64,000 bases of DNA. It comes from JAWQFO01 sp033436665. Lineage in GTDB: Bacteria; Pseudomonadota; Alphaproteobacteria; Rhodobacterales; Rhodobacteraceae. Location: NCBI RefSeq assembly GCF_033436665.1, contig NZ_JAWQFO010000010.1:62001-126000 (forward strand), given 5' to 3'. The notes beneath the pieces are model-generated. The model saw nothing but the letters and a program-made list of their open reading frames with translations. It was not told the DNA's origin and searched no databases. Made by a program: the position numbers and the translations under genes. The first letter of the stretch is position 1; each line of letters starts with the position of its first letter. Positions 1 through 9,394 of this stretch are shown here, piece after piece.

Positions 1-1600
1 CGCTGGTCAGGCGCGCGCCGGGCGCGGCCTGGAAGCGCTTGTACTCGCTGACGTAGACGAGATGTTCGACCTTCTGCGCCGTCTTCTCGTCGAACCCCGC
101 GGCCACGCAATCGGCCACCGAGCCGGCCTTGTCGACGAGGATTTCGAGCATCGCGTCGAGGTCGGGGTAATCGGGCAGGCTGTCGCTGTCCTTCTGGTCG
201 TCGCGCAACTCAGCCGAGGGCGGCTTGGTGATCACCCGGTCGGGGATCACCTCTCCGTCAGGCCCATTCATCCAGTCGCGATGGTTCGCGTTGCGCCATC
301 GGCAGGTCTCGAAGACGCGGGTCTTGTAGAGATCCTTGATCGGGTTGTAGCCGCCCGACATGTCGCCGTAGATCGTAGCATAACCCACCGCGACCTCGGA
401 CTTGTTGCCGGTGGTCAGAAGCATCTCGCCGAACTTGTTCGACAGCGCCATCAGCAAAAGGCTGCGCAAGCGGGACTGGATGTTCTCTTCGGTCAGGTCC
501 GGCGCCTGCCCCTCGAAAAGCGGCGCCAGCGTTTCGGTGACCGCCGCGCGGGCTTTCGAAATCGGCACGTAGTCGTAGTGGCAGCCCAGCGCCTTGGCGA
601 CGCTCTCGGCATCCTCGAGCGAATGCTCGGACGTGTACTCCGACGGCAGCATGACGCAGCGCACGTTCCCGGGGCCCAGCGCATCGGCCGCAATCGCCGC
701 CACCAGCGCGCTGTCGACCCCGCCCGAGAGCCCCAGCAGTGCCTTCTTGAACCCGGTTTTTCGGAAATAATCCCGCGTCGCCTGCACCATGACGCGGTAA
801 TCCTGCTCCCATGCGTCGCCCTGGTGCGCCTTCTCGCCTTCGACGATGCGCCAGCCCTCGGACGTGCGCTCCAGGTCGACATGGGCGATGCATTCGTCGA
901 AGCCGGGCAGTTGCACAGCCAGCTTGCCGCCCGGGTTCAGCCCGAAACTCGCGCCGTCGAAGACCTGGTCGTCCTGGCCGCCGACCATGTTGAGATAGAT
1001 CAGCGGCAGGCCGGTCTCGATCACGCGTGCGACCATGTGATTGATCCGCACGTCGTACTTGTGCCGGTGGTAGGGCGAGCCGTTCGGGACCAGCAGGAAC
1101 TCGGCCCCGGTCTCGGCCAGCGTCTCGGCCACGTCCTCGTACCAGGCGTCCTCGCAGATCGGCGAACCGATCCGGGTGTTCCCGACGGCATAAGGCCCGC
1201 CCAGCGGTCCGGCGTCGTAGATCCGCACCTCGTCGAAGACATCCTCGTTCGGCAGGTGATGCTTGAGCACCTGGCTCGCGATCCGCCCGCCCTTGAGGAT
1301 CAGGTAGGCATTGTAAAGCTTGGTGCCTTCGACCCAGGGACTGCCGATTGCCATCGGTGGCCCGTCGGCGCAGTCGCGGGCAAGCTGCTCGATCCGGCGC
1401 GCAACGTCGAGCTGGAACGACCGGCGCATCACGAGGTCCTGGATCTGGTAGCCGGTGATGAACATCTCGGGCAGCGCGACGAGATCGGCACCCGCCGTGC
1501 GCCCAGCCTCCCAGGCCTTCAGCGCGAGCGCCGCGTTGCCGGCCAGATCGCCCACGGTCGGGTTCAGCTGTCCGAGGGTGATGCGGAAGCGGTCTGCCAT
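1..1600 (-). CDS. nadE: glutamine-dependent NAD+ synthetase, 3' end cut by window edge
   Basis: Makes NAD+ from deamido-NAD+ using ammonia released from glutamine, the last step of NAD biosynthesis in the cytoplasm. About 533 codons are visible, close to the usual ~550, so only the last few residues are missing. The N-terminal half is a nitrilase-type amidase domain with the Glu-Lys-Cys triad visible at E45 (LPEMF), K113 (VLKHHLPNED) and C149 (SPICED). The C-terminal half has the ATP pyrophosphatase P-loop LGLSGGVDSALV and the later GNKSE motif. The ATG at 1600 is preceded by an AGAAGG ribosome binding site. It is divergent from the MORN-repeat gene with about 200 bases between them. Identification is firm. 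Confidence 0.95.
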   Translation of the reverse strand, partial: MADRFRITLGQLNPTVGDLAGNAALALKAWEAGRTAGADLVALPEMFITGYQIQDLVMRRSFQLDVARRIEQLARDCADGPPMAIGSPWVEGTKLYNAYLILKGGRIASQVLKHHLPNEDVFDEVRIYDAGPLGGPYAVGNTRIGSPICEDAWYEDVAETLAETGAEFLLVPNGSPYHRHKYDVRINHMVARVIETGLPLIYLNMVGGQDDQVFDGASFGLNPGGKLAVQLPGFDECIAHVDLERTSEGWRIVEGEKAHQGDAWEQDYRVMVQATRDYFRKTGFKKALLGLSGGVDSALVAAIAADALGPGNVRCVMLPSEYTSEHSLEDAESVAKALGCHYDYVPISKARAAVTETLAPLFEGQAPDLTEENIQSRLRSLLLMALSNKFGEMLLTTGNKSEVAVGYATIYGDMSGGYNPIKDLYKTRVFETCRWRNANHRDWMNGPDGEVIPDRVITKPPSAELRDDQKDSDSLPDYPDLDAMLEILVDKAGSVADCVAAGFDEKTAQKVEHLVYVSEYKRFQAAPGARLTS

Positions 1601-1804
1601 CTGCGCGCCTTCTGTCTCTGCACCGGGGTGATGTAACAGATCGGGCCGCGGTGAAAAGCCCAAGCCGCCCTGCGGGCCCGAAAGGCGTTGCCCCGGCGGG
1701 ACGCAAGCCTTAACCTTACGCGCAGGCCCGAGAGCCTGCGCGGTGTTACCGCGACAGCCAAGACCCAGTCACCAGACTCCCAGTCGACCGAATACAGGCC
1801 CGAG

Positions 1805-3208
1805 ATGACGCTTACCCGCAAAAGCCTTTGCCTGATCAGCTTCACCGTCGCGCTTCTGCCGGTGACCGCATCCGCGCAGGACGGCCAGATCCTGACCAAG
1901 CAATACGACGACGGAGGAGTCTACGAAGGCACCTTCAAGGGCGGCGTGCAGCACGGGCTCGGGACCTACAAGCTGCCCAGCGGCTACGAGTACACCGGCG
2001 AATGGGTCGACGGCGAGATCAAGGGCGACGGGACCGCGCATTTCCCGGACGGGTCGATCTACGAAGGCACCTTCGCCAAGGGCAAGCCCGACGGGTTCGG
2101 CAAGATCACCTTCGCCGACGGCGGCACTTACGAGGGCGACTGGACGGCGGGCGAGATCACCGGTCAGGGCATCGCGTCCTACGCCAACGGGGTGCGCTAT
2201 GAGGGCGCGTTCCGCAACGCCAAGTACCACGGCAAGGGCACGATGAGCGTGCCGGGCGGCTACGAGTACAAGGGCGACTGGGTCGACGGCGTCGAAAACG
2301 GCGTCGGCGTGATCACCTATCCCGACGGCACGGTCTACGATGGCGAGGTGGTCGCAGGTAAACGCTCGGGTCAGGGCAAGCTCACGATGCCCGACGGGCT
2401 GGTCTACACCGGCCAGTGGGCCGAGGGCCAGATCGACGGGAGCGGAACGCTCACCCAGCCCAACGGCGACGTCTACGAAGGCCAGCTTTCTGCGGGCAAG
2501 CGCGAAGGCACCGGCAAGGTGACCTATGCCAACGGCGACGTCTACGAGGGTACCTTCAGCAACGACCGGCGCCACGGCGAGGGCACCTTCACCTCGACCG
2601 ACGGCTACGTCTACACCGGCGCCTGGGTCAAGGGCGAGCGCGAGGGCCTGGGCAAGGTCACCTATCCCGACGGGTCGGTCTACGAGGGCGACTTCAAGGC
2701 AGGTCTCGCGGACGGCGCGGGGCTGATCACCTATCCCGACGGCTCGACCTACGAGGGCGACTGGAAGAGCGGAGTGATCGACGGCCAGGGCAAGGCGACC
2801 TACGCCAACGGGGTGACCTACGAAGGCGGGTTCCGGAATGCGCGCAACCACGGCAAGGGGGTCATGACCTTCGCCAACGGCTACCGCTACGAGGGCGACT
2901 GGATCGACGGCCAGCGGCAGGGCCAGGGGACCGCCACCTTCGCCGACGGCACCGTCTACGAGGGCGGCTTCGAGAACGGAAAGCGTCACGGCAAGGGCAA
3001 GATCACCATGGCTTCGGGCTTTTCTTACGAAGGCGACTGGGCGGAGGGTGACTTCGAAGGCGAGGGGGTTGCGACCTATGCCAACGGGGATGTCTACGAA
3101 GGCAGCTTCAAGGCCGGCAAGCGCCAGGGCAGCGGCACGATGCGCTACGCCACAGGCGAGGAAAAGACCGGGACCTGGGACAACGGCGCCCTGAAGCAGG
3201 ACGGTTGA
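1805..3208 (+). CDS. secreted MORN-repeat protein
   Basis: A 467-residue protein made almost wholly of MORN repeats behind a signal peptide (residues about 1-24, ending TASAQ). From residue 40 onward the pattern Y-E-G-x-F/W followed by G-x-G-x-x-x-x-x-D/N-G recurs every 23 residues, about 18 clear copies plus a degenerate last one (KTGTW). At DNA level this gives a 69-base period. MORN repeats in other proteins bind lipids or act as elongated scaffolds; the role here is unknown. The signal peptide implies export to the periplasm or beyond, unusual since the best known MORN proteins are cytoplasmic and eukaryotic. The ATG at 1805 is chosen because it starts directly at the signal peptide; an in-frame upstream start would bury it. 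No other domain is present. Confidence 0.85.
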   Translation: MTLTRKSLCLISFTVALLPVTASAQDGQILTKQYDDGGVYEGTFKGGVQHGLGTYKLPSGYEYTGEWVDGEIKGDGTAHFPDGSIYEGTFAKGKPDGFGKITFADGGTYEGDWTAGEITGQGIASYANGVRYEGAFRNAKYHGKGTMSVPGGYEYKGDWVDGVENGVGVITYPDGTVYDGEVVAGKRSGQGKLTMPDGLVYTGQWAEGQIDGSGTLTQPNGDVYEGQLSAGKREGTGKVTYANGDVYEGTFSNDRRHGEGTFTSTDGYVYTGAWVKGEREGLGKVTYPDGSVYEGDFKAGLADGAGLITYPDGSTYEGDWKSGVIDGQGKATYANGVTYEGGFRNARNHGKGVMTFANGYRYEGDWIDGQRQGQGTATFADGTVYEGGFENGKRHGKGKITMASGFSYEGDWAEGDFEGEGVATYANGDVYEGSFKAGKRQGSGTMRYATGEEKTGTWDNGALKQDG

Positions 3209-3218
3209 TCCGCGCGGC

Positions 3219-3262
3219 GTTTTCCGATCCGGAAAACGGGCCGGAATTTTGCAAAATTCCGG
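3219..3262. terminator. tandem palindromes after the MORN gene
   Basis: Two inverted repeats stand 11 bases after the MORN stop codon. The first has 8-base arms (3219-3226 and 3230-3237, GTTTTCCG/CGGAAAAC) with a 3-base loop. The second is a perfect 22-base palindrome at 3241-3262 centred on TTTTGCAAAA. The layout resembles the element at 41681-41726. Both hairpins could form on either strand and probably end transcription, although no long T run follows. Confidence 0.6.
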
Positions 3263-3299
3263 GGCCGGCCCGGCGCGACCGATCGAGCAAGACACGGCC

Positions 3300-4058
3300 A
3301 TGATCACGGGACCTTCCGGCATCGACGCCAACCCGGACCCCTTCGCCCGGCATCCGGAGTTGCGCGACCGCATCGCCGATCCGCTCACCTCCTATTTCCG
3401 CAGCTTCAAGGTCGAGGACCTCGTGCGCGAACTCAGTGTCCGCGGCATGCGCCCCGATATGATCGACCCGGAGGATGTGCGTGAAGCCTCGCGCACAGTT
3501 GCGCTTCGGGACCGTTCCGGGCAGGACCTCTGGGTGTTCGCCTACGGCTCGCTGATGTGGGATCCCGCGCTGCGCTTTGCCGAGGTGCGCCGCGCCTTCG
3601 CGCCGGAACACGAGCGGCGCTTCATCTTCGTCGACGTCTCGGGCTGGCGCGGCACGCCGGAAAGTCCCGGCGTCATGGCTGCACTCGACCGCGGCGCGGG
3701 GTGCGAGGGGCTTGCCTTCCGGATTGCCGCGGACCTCGTCGAGGAGGAATCGCACCACCTCTGGCGCCGCGAGAAACTCGGTCCGGTCTACACGGCGGCG
3801 CATATCGAGATCTTCATCGACGGCGCGCCGGTATCGGCGCTCACCTTCCTGGCCGATTATGCCGCGGATGCGATCCACCCCGACCTCGGCTACGCCGACC
3901 AGGTTCGCTACGCCGCGAACGGGGCGGGCTACTACGGCAGCAGCTTCGACTACGTCGAGAACATCTCCCGCCAATTCGAGGCGCTCGGCATCGAGGACGC
4001 GCATGTCTCGGCGCTTTTGCGTGATGCGCGCGCCTGCCGGGACCGGCAGCCGGAATAG
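3300..4058 (+). CDS. ChaC-like gamma-glutamylcyclotransferase
   Basis: A 252-residue protein of the ChaC/GGCT fold. The substrate loop VFAYGSLMWDP is at residues 79-89, and a probable catalytic glutamate is E158 in WRREKLG. Family members cleave glutathione or other gamma-glutamyl peptides, releasing 5-oxoproline; ChaC types act on glutathione. About 75 residues precede the YGSL loop, longer than in E. coli ChaC, and carry no domain I recognise. The ATG at 3300 is preferred over the in-frame TTG at 3249, because the TTG lies inside a perfect palindrome. It converges on the photolyase gene with only two bases between the stop codons. Substrate is inferred from the family. Confidence 0.8.
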   Translation: MITGPSGIDANPDPFARHPELRDRIADPLTSYFRSFKVEDLVRELSVRGMRPDMIDPEDVREASRTVALRDRSGQDLWVFAYGSLMWDPALRFAEVRRAFAPEHERRFIFVDVSGWRGTPESPGVMAALDRGAGCEGLAFRIAADLVEEESHHLWRREKLGPVYTAAHIEIFIDGAPVSALTFLADYAADAIHPDLGYADQVRYAANGAGYYGSSFDYVENISRQFEALGIEDAHVSALLRDARACRDRQPE

Positions 4059-4060
4059 AG

Positions 4061-5590
4061 TCAGACCGTCTCGCCCGCGTCGAGGCGGTCGAGAAACGCA
4101 CGGGCCTCGCGCAACACGGTCCGTTTGCGTTCGTCGTCCATCCGGTCCCAGTTGCGATAGATGTTGGCCATGCGTCCGTTCGGCTCGAACCGGTCGCGGT
4201 GCCGGTCAAGGAAATGCCAATAGAGAAGGTTGAACGGGCAGGCATCCTCGCCGGTCTTGTCCCCGACCTTGTAGGCGCAGGATTTGCAGTAGTCCGACAT
4301 GCGCGAGATGTAAGCGCCGCTGCTCACGTAGGGCTTCGACGCGATCACCCCGCCGTCGGCGAACTGGCTCATGCCGACGGTGTTGGGGCTTTCGACCCAC
4401 TCGTAGGCGTCCGCATAGACCTCGAGATACCATTCGTGCACCTGCCCGGGGTCGGCCCCGATCAGCAGCGCGAAATTGCCGGTGACCATCAGCCGTTGGA
4501 TGTGATGCGCGTAGGCCTCTTCCTTCGTCTGCCGCACCGCCTGTTCCAGACAGCGCATCCGCGTCTCACCGCCCCAGTAGAGCGCCGGCAGGTCGCGATC
4601 GTGGCCGAGCCCGTTGCGCTTGGGGTAGTCGGGTCCTTCGAGAAAGTAGATGCCGCGGACGTATTCGCGCCAGCCGATAATCTGCCGGATGAAGCCTTCG
4701 GCGGCGTTGATCGGCACGTCCCCGTCCTTCCAGGCCTTTTCCGCGCGTTCGCAGACCTCTAGCGGATCGAGCAGCCCGAGGTTGAGGTAAGGCGAGATGA
4801 CCGCGTGGTAAAGCCAGCGGTGATCGTCGAGCATCGCGTCCTGGTAGTCGCCGAAACGCGGCAGCGCGTGTTCGATGAAATGCCGAAGCACCGCCAGCGC
4901 TTGCCGCCGTGTGGTGGCGAAGCCGAAGGGCCGCAGGTCACCGAAGTTGTCACCGAAACGCGCCTCCACGAGGTCCAGCACCGCCGAGACCTCTTCGTCG
5001 GGCTCGAAGACCGGCGGGCCGTCGTGGTCGATGGATTTCGGCGGCGGCTTGCGGTTGTCCTTGTCGAAGTTCCATTCCCCGCCCGCCGGTTCGTCGCCCT
5101 CCATCATCAGCCCGGTCTTGCGACGTATCTCGCGATAGAAATATTCCATCCGCAGCGCCTTGCGCCCCTTGGCCCAGCGTTCGAATTCCGCGTGCGAGGC
5201 GATGAAACGATCGTCGGACAGGACCTCGGTCTTGATCGGAGCATAGCGCAGCTTGTCGATCAGCCGCCATTCGCCGGGTTCGGTGGCCAGAACGCTCTCG
5301 GCACCGGTTTCCCCGGCGCGGCGCAGCAGCTCTCCGACAATCGACCCGGCGTTCGTGGTATCGTCGAGCTCGGTGTAGCGCACGTCCCAACCGTCATCGC
5401 GCAGCGTTGCTGCGAACTTGCGCATGGCGGCAAAGACCAGCGCGATCTTCTTGGGATGGTGGCGAACGTACTCGGCCTCTTCCTCGACCTCGGCCATCAC
5501 GACGACATCTGCGTCCTTGCGCGCCTCGCGCAGCGCGCTGAGCGACTTGGTCAGCTGGTCGCCGAGCACCAGCACGAGCCGGCTCACCAC
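4061..5590 (-). CDS. iron-sulfur bacterial photolyase (PhrB type, probable (6-4) photolyase)
   Basis: A 509-residue cryptochrome/photolyase family protein of the FeS-BCP subclass, known from Agrobacterium PhrB, which repairs UV (6-4) photoproducts with FAD, a ribolumazine antenna and a 4Fe-4S cluster. Four candidate cluster cysteines are C347, C435, C438 and C451 (RCLEQ, YCKSC, DACPF); their spacing is the same as in PhrB as I recall it. The HHIQR segment at 362-366 holds the histidine proposed to act in repair. Start is the GTG at 5590, whose bases overlap the stop codon of the upstream SDR gene, so the two are translationally coupled. Class is clear; lesion preference is inferred. Confidence 0.9.
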   Translation of the reverse strand: MVSRLVLVLGDQLTKSLSALREARKDADVVVMAEVEEEAEYVRHHPKKIALVFAAMRKFAATLRDDGWDVRYTELDDTTNAGSIVGELLRRAGETGAESVLATEPGEWRLIDKLRYAPIKTEVLSDDRFIASHAEFERWAKGRKALRMEYFYREIRRKTGLMMEGDEPAGGEWNFDKDNRKPPPKSIDHDGPPVFEPDEEVSAVLDLVEARFGDNFGDLRPFGFATTRRQALAVLRHFIEHALPRFGDYQDAMLDDHRWLYHAVISPYLNLGLLDPLEVCERAEKAWKDGDVPINAAEGFIRQIIGWREYVRGIYFLEGPDYPKRNGLGHDRDLPALYWGGETRMRCLEQAVRQTKEEAYAHHIQRLMVTGNFALLIGADPGQVHEWYLEVYADAYEWVESPNTVGMSQFADGGVIASKPYVSSGAYISRMSDYCKSCAYKVGDKTGEDACPFNLLYWHFLDRHRDRFEPNGRMANIYRNWDRMDDERKRTVLREARAFLDRLDAGETV

Positions 5591-6249
5591 GGCACCGCCT
5601 TGCCAGCCCAGTCGAAGAACCCGCCGCTGTCGTCGGATGTCAGCCCGTCGATGACGCCAAGCAGGTTCTCGGCCGCTTCCTCGGGCGCCACGGACGGATG
5701 TCGGCCCAAGTATTTGCGCGTGAACTCCGTGGCGACGGTGCCAGGATGCAGCGCGACGCAGACCGCCTCGCCATGGCTGCGCGCCAGTTCGATCGCCGCG
5801 GTATGGACCACCTGGTTCACCGCCGCCTTGGCGCTGCGGTAGCTGATCCAGCCGCCGATCCGGTTGTCTTCAATGGACCCGACTCGCGCCGACAGCACCG
5901 CAAAGACCGAACGCCCCTCGCGCGGCAGCAGGTCCGGCGCGTGGCGCAAAACCAGCGCCGGACCCACGGCGTTGAGCGCGAACTGGTCGAGCATCGCCTT
6001 CGCCTTGATCGCCTTGATGGTCTTTTCCGGCTCGGCGCCGTCGATCTCGAGCGCACCGGTCGCCAAGAGAACCAGGTCGAACGGCCCGGAGATCTCTCCG
6101 ACGATCCGGTCGACCGAGGCCTCGTCCGTCAGGTCGAGCCCGTCGCCGGACCGCGAAAGTCCGGTCACGTCATCGCCTCGCGCCGTGCAGGCGTCCGCGA
6201 CGGCAGCGCCGATGCCGCCCGAGGCGCCGATGATTAGTACCCTTGCCAT
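5584..6249 (-). CDS. short-chain dehydrogenase/reductase
   Basis: A 221-residue NAD(P)-dependent oxidoreductase of the SDR family. The cofactor motif GASGGIG follows a beta strand right at the N-terminus (ARVLIIGASGG), and the catalytic pair appears as YRSAK in the middle. It resembles the CsgA/carbonyl-reductase-like SDRs, but the substrate cannot be told. Start is the ATG at 6249; upstream in-frame starts would add an unrelated N-terminus before the Rossmann fold. The last bases overlap the start of the photolyase gene, so the two are one transcript, an association that does not itself reveal the substrate. Confidence 0.85.
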   Translation of the reverse strand: MARVLIIGASGGIGAAVADACTARGDDVTGLSRSGDGLDLTDEASVDRIVGEISGPFDLVLLATGALEIDGAEPEKTIKAIKAKAMLDQFALNAVGPALVLRHAPDLLPREGRSVFAVLSARVGSIEDNRIGGWISYRSAKAAVNQVVHTAAIELARSHGEAVCVALHPGTVATEFTRKYLGRHPSVAPEEAAENLLGVIDGLTSDDSGGFFDWAGKAVPW

Positions 6250-6362
6250 CCCGAGCCAACTAGCGGCAGGCGCCACCGCTTCAATGGCATTGCGCCCCGC
6301 CCCGCCCTGCGCCCGCAAAAACAGCCTTCCCATTTCATCCCGCGCCGCTATAAAGTGGCCCC

Positions 6363-6449
6363 ATGACCGAGGCCGCACACATCAAGACCCTGCCCTGCAC
6401 GTCCCGTGCGGCCCTCCTGCGCGCCCCGCTGCTGCTAATCCGCCTCTGA
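6363..6449 (+). CDS. leuA leader peptide (attenuation sensor)
   Basis: A 28-codon reading frame sits 81 bases before leuA. Its product, ending RAPLLLIRL, has seven leucines and an isoleucine next to the leucine run, and the run includes the codon CTA, little used in this window. The stop codon lies inside the left arm of a 10-base inverted repeat. This is the arrangement of transcription attenuators, where ribosome stalling at leucine codons under leucine starvation changes downstream RNA folding and raises leuA expression. Leader peptides of this sort are known before leucine genes in proteobacteria. The reading frame and hairpin are seen directly; the mechanism is inferred. Confidence 0.75.
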   Translation: MTEAAHIKTLPCTSRAALLRAPLLLIRL

Positions 6450-6479
6450 GCGTGCCATCCCGGCGCGCCCGCTCAGAGG
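6443..6479 (+). promoter_or_regulatory. attenuator hairpin overlapping the leader stop codon
   Basis: Perfect 10-base arms CCTCTGAGCG (6443-6452) and CGCTCAGAGG (6470-6479) enclose a 17-base loop. The leader TGA (6447-6449) is within the left arm, so a ribosome at the leader stop would block the hairpin. A smaller hairpin (GCACG/CGTGC, 6397-6409) lies inside the leader and could be a competing fold. No T run follows, so a plain intrinsic terminator is uncertain. Confidence 0.65.
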
Positions 6480-6530
6480 ATTGCGCCGCGCGCCACGGAT
6501 GAAAACAGCAGCCATCGGAAAGACATCACC

Positions 6531-8099
<1,569 letters not shown>

Positions 8100-8230
8100 A
8101 CGCTGACGTAGAGCGACGCAACGCTGCGACGCATGGCGACGAACGTTGCGGCGTCATGGCAAATTGGCGCTGATCCCGGGGCATTGTCCCCTTTTCCCTT
8201 CGTCATGGGATGCCTATAAGAACCGGACGT

Positions 8231-8254
8231 GCCCGCGACTGCAGAGTCGCGGGC
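8231..8254. promoter_or_regulatory. strong hairpin in the mreB leader
   Basis: Perfect 10-base arms GCCCGCGACT/AGTCGCGGGC with a GCAG loop end 31 bases before the mreB ATG. A TATAAG-like sequence is just upstream at about 8215, so the hairpin may lie at the start of the mRNA. No T run follows, so it reads more like a 5' stabilising or control element than a terminator. The rest of 8100-8285 shows no gene. Confidence 0.5.
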
Positions 8255-8285
8255 CGTTCATAATGACGCAAAGGCCCTTCTCCGC

Positions 8286-9332
8286 ATGTCCCTCTTCGAC
8301 AACATCCGTGGTCTGTTCTCTTCCGACATGGCCATCGACCTCGGCACCGCCAACACGCTTGTCTACGTGAAGGGCCGGGGCATCGTGCTGTCAGAGCCGT
8401 CGGTGGTCGCCTACCACGTCAAGGACGGCGTCAAGAAGGTGCTGGCCGTGGGCGAAGATGCCAAGCTGATGCTGGGCCGCACGCCGGGCTCGATCGAGGC
8501 GATCCGGCCGATGCGCGAGGGCGTGATCGCCGACTTCGACACCGCCGAGGAGATGATCAAGTACTTCATCCGCAAGGTGCACAAGCGCTCGACCTTCTCC
8601 AAACCCAAGATCATCGTCTGCGTGCCGCACGGCGCAACGCCGGTCGAGAAACGCGCGATCCGGCAGTCGGTTCTGTCCGCGGGTGCGCGCCGCGCCGGCC
8701 TGATCGCAGAGCCCATCGCGGCCGCCATCGGCGCGGGCATGCCGATCACCGACCCGACGGGCAGCATGGTCGTCGACATCGGCGGCGGCACCACCGAGGT
8801 CGCCGTGCTGAGCCTGGGCGATATCGTCTACGCGCGCTCGGTGCGCGTCGGCGGCGACCGCATGGACGAGGCGATCATTTCCTACCTGCGGCGTCAGCAG
8901 AACCTGCTCGTCGGCGAGACCACCGCCGAACGCATCAAGACCTCCATCGGCACCGCCCGCATGCCCGACGACGGGCGCGGCACCTCGATGCAGATCCGCG
9001 GCCGCGACCTGCTGAACGGTGTGCCGAAGGAAATCGAGGTGACCCAGGCCCAGATCGCCGAGGCGCTGGCCGAACCGGTGCAGCAGATCTGCGAGGCGGT
9101 GATGACCGCGCTCGAGACCACGCCGCCGGATCTTGCCGCCGACATCGTCGACCGCGGCGTGATGCTCACGGGTGGCGGCGCGCTGCTGGGCGATCTAGAC
9201 CTCGCACTGCGCGAGCAGACCGGCCTTGCGGTGTCGATCGCGGACGAGTCGCTGAACTGTGTGGCCCTCGGGACCGGGAAAGCGCTCGAATACGAGAAAC
9301 AGTTGCGCCACGCCATCGACTACGACAGCTGA
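8286..9332 (+). CDS. mreB: rod-shape actin homolog MreB
   Basis: Bacterial actin that forms membrane-bound filaments guiding lateral wall synthesis. The 348-residue protein has the phosphate-1 motif DLGTANT near residue 20, the second phosphate loop VDIGGGTTE, and the adenosine motif TGGGALL toward the end. The N-terminal MSLFDNIRGLFS is an amphipathic membrane-targeting segment. The ATG at 8286 is preferred over an upstream in-frame start because it gives the normal N-terminus and length. First gene of the mreBCD-mrdA-rodA cluster. Confidence 0.97.
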   Translation: MSLFDNIRGLFSSDMAIDLGTANTLVYVKGRGIVLSEPSVVAYHVKDGVKKVLAVGEDAKLMLGRTPGSIEAIRPMREGVIADFDTAEEMIKYFIRKVHKRSTFSKPKIIVCVPHGATPVEKRAIRQSVLSAGARRAGLIAEPIAAAIGAGMPITDPTGSMVVDIGGGTTEVAVLSLGDIVYARSVRVGGDRMDEAIISYLRRQQNLLVGETTAERIKTSIGTARMPDDGRGTSMQIRGRDLLNGVPKEIEVTQAQIAEALAEPVQQICEAVMTALETTPPDLAADIVDRGVMLTGGGALLGDLDLALREQTGLAVSIADESLNCVALGTGKALEYEKQLRHAIDYDS

Positions 9333-9394
9333 TCGCGTCACACTAGAGCCAAGGCCCCGGTCCGAGCCTCGCCGGGGCGAGGAGGCCCGCCAGC

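Noticed and set aside
62..1636. Long plus-strand open frame (524 codons)
   Set aside because: It is the antisense shadow of nadE; the minus strand shows the full amidase triad and SGGVDS motif.
1920..3190. Possible CRISPR-like or tandem repeat array
   Set aside because: The 69-base period comes from the MORN protein repeats in one frame; units are not identical and there are no spacers.
1769..3388. Minus-strand open frame of 539 codons
   Set aside because: It mirrors the MORN repeats and has no motif; high GC keeps many wrong frames open here.
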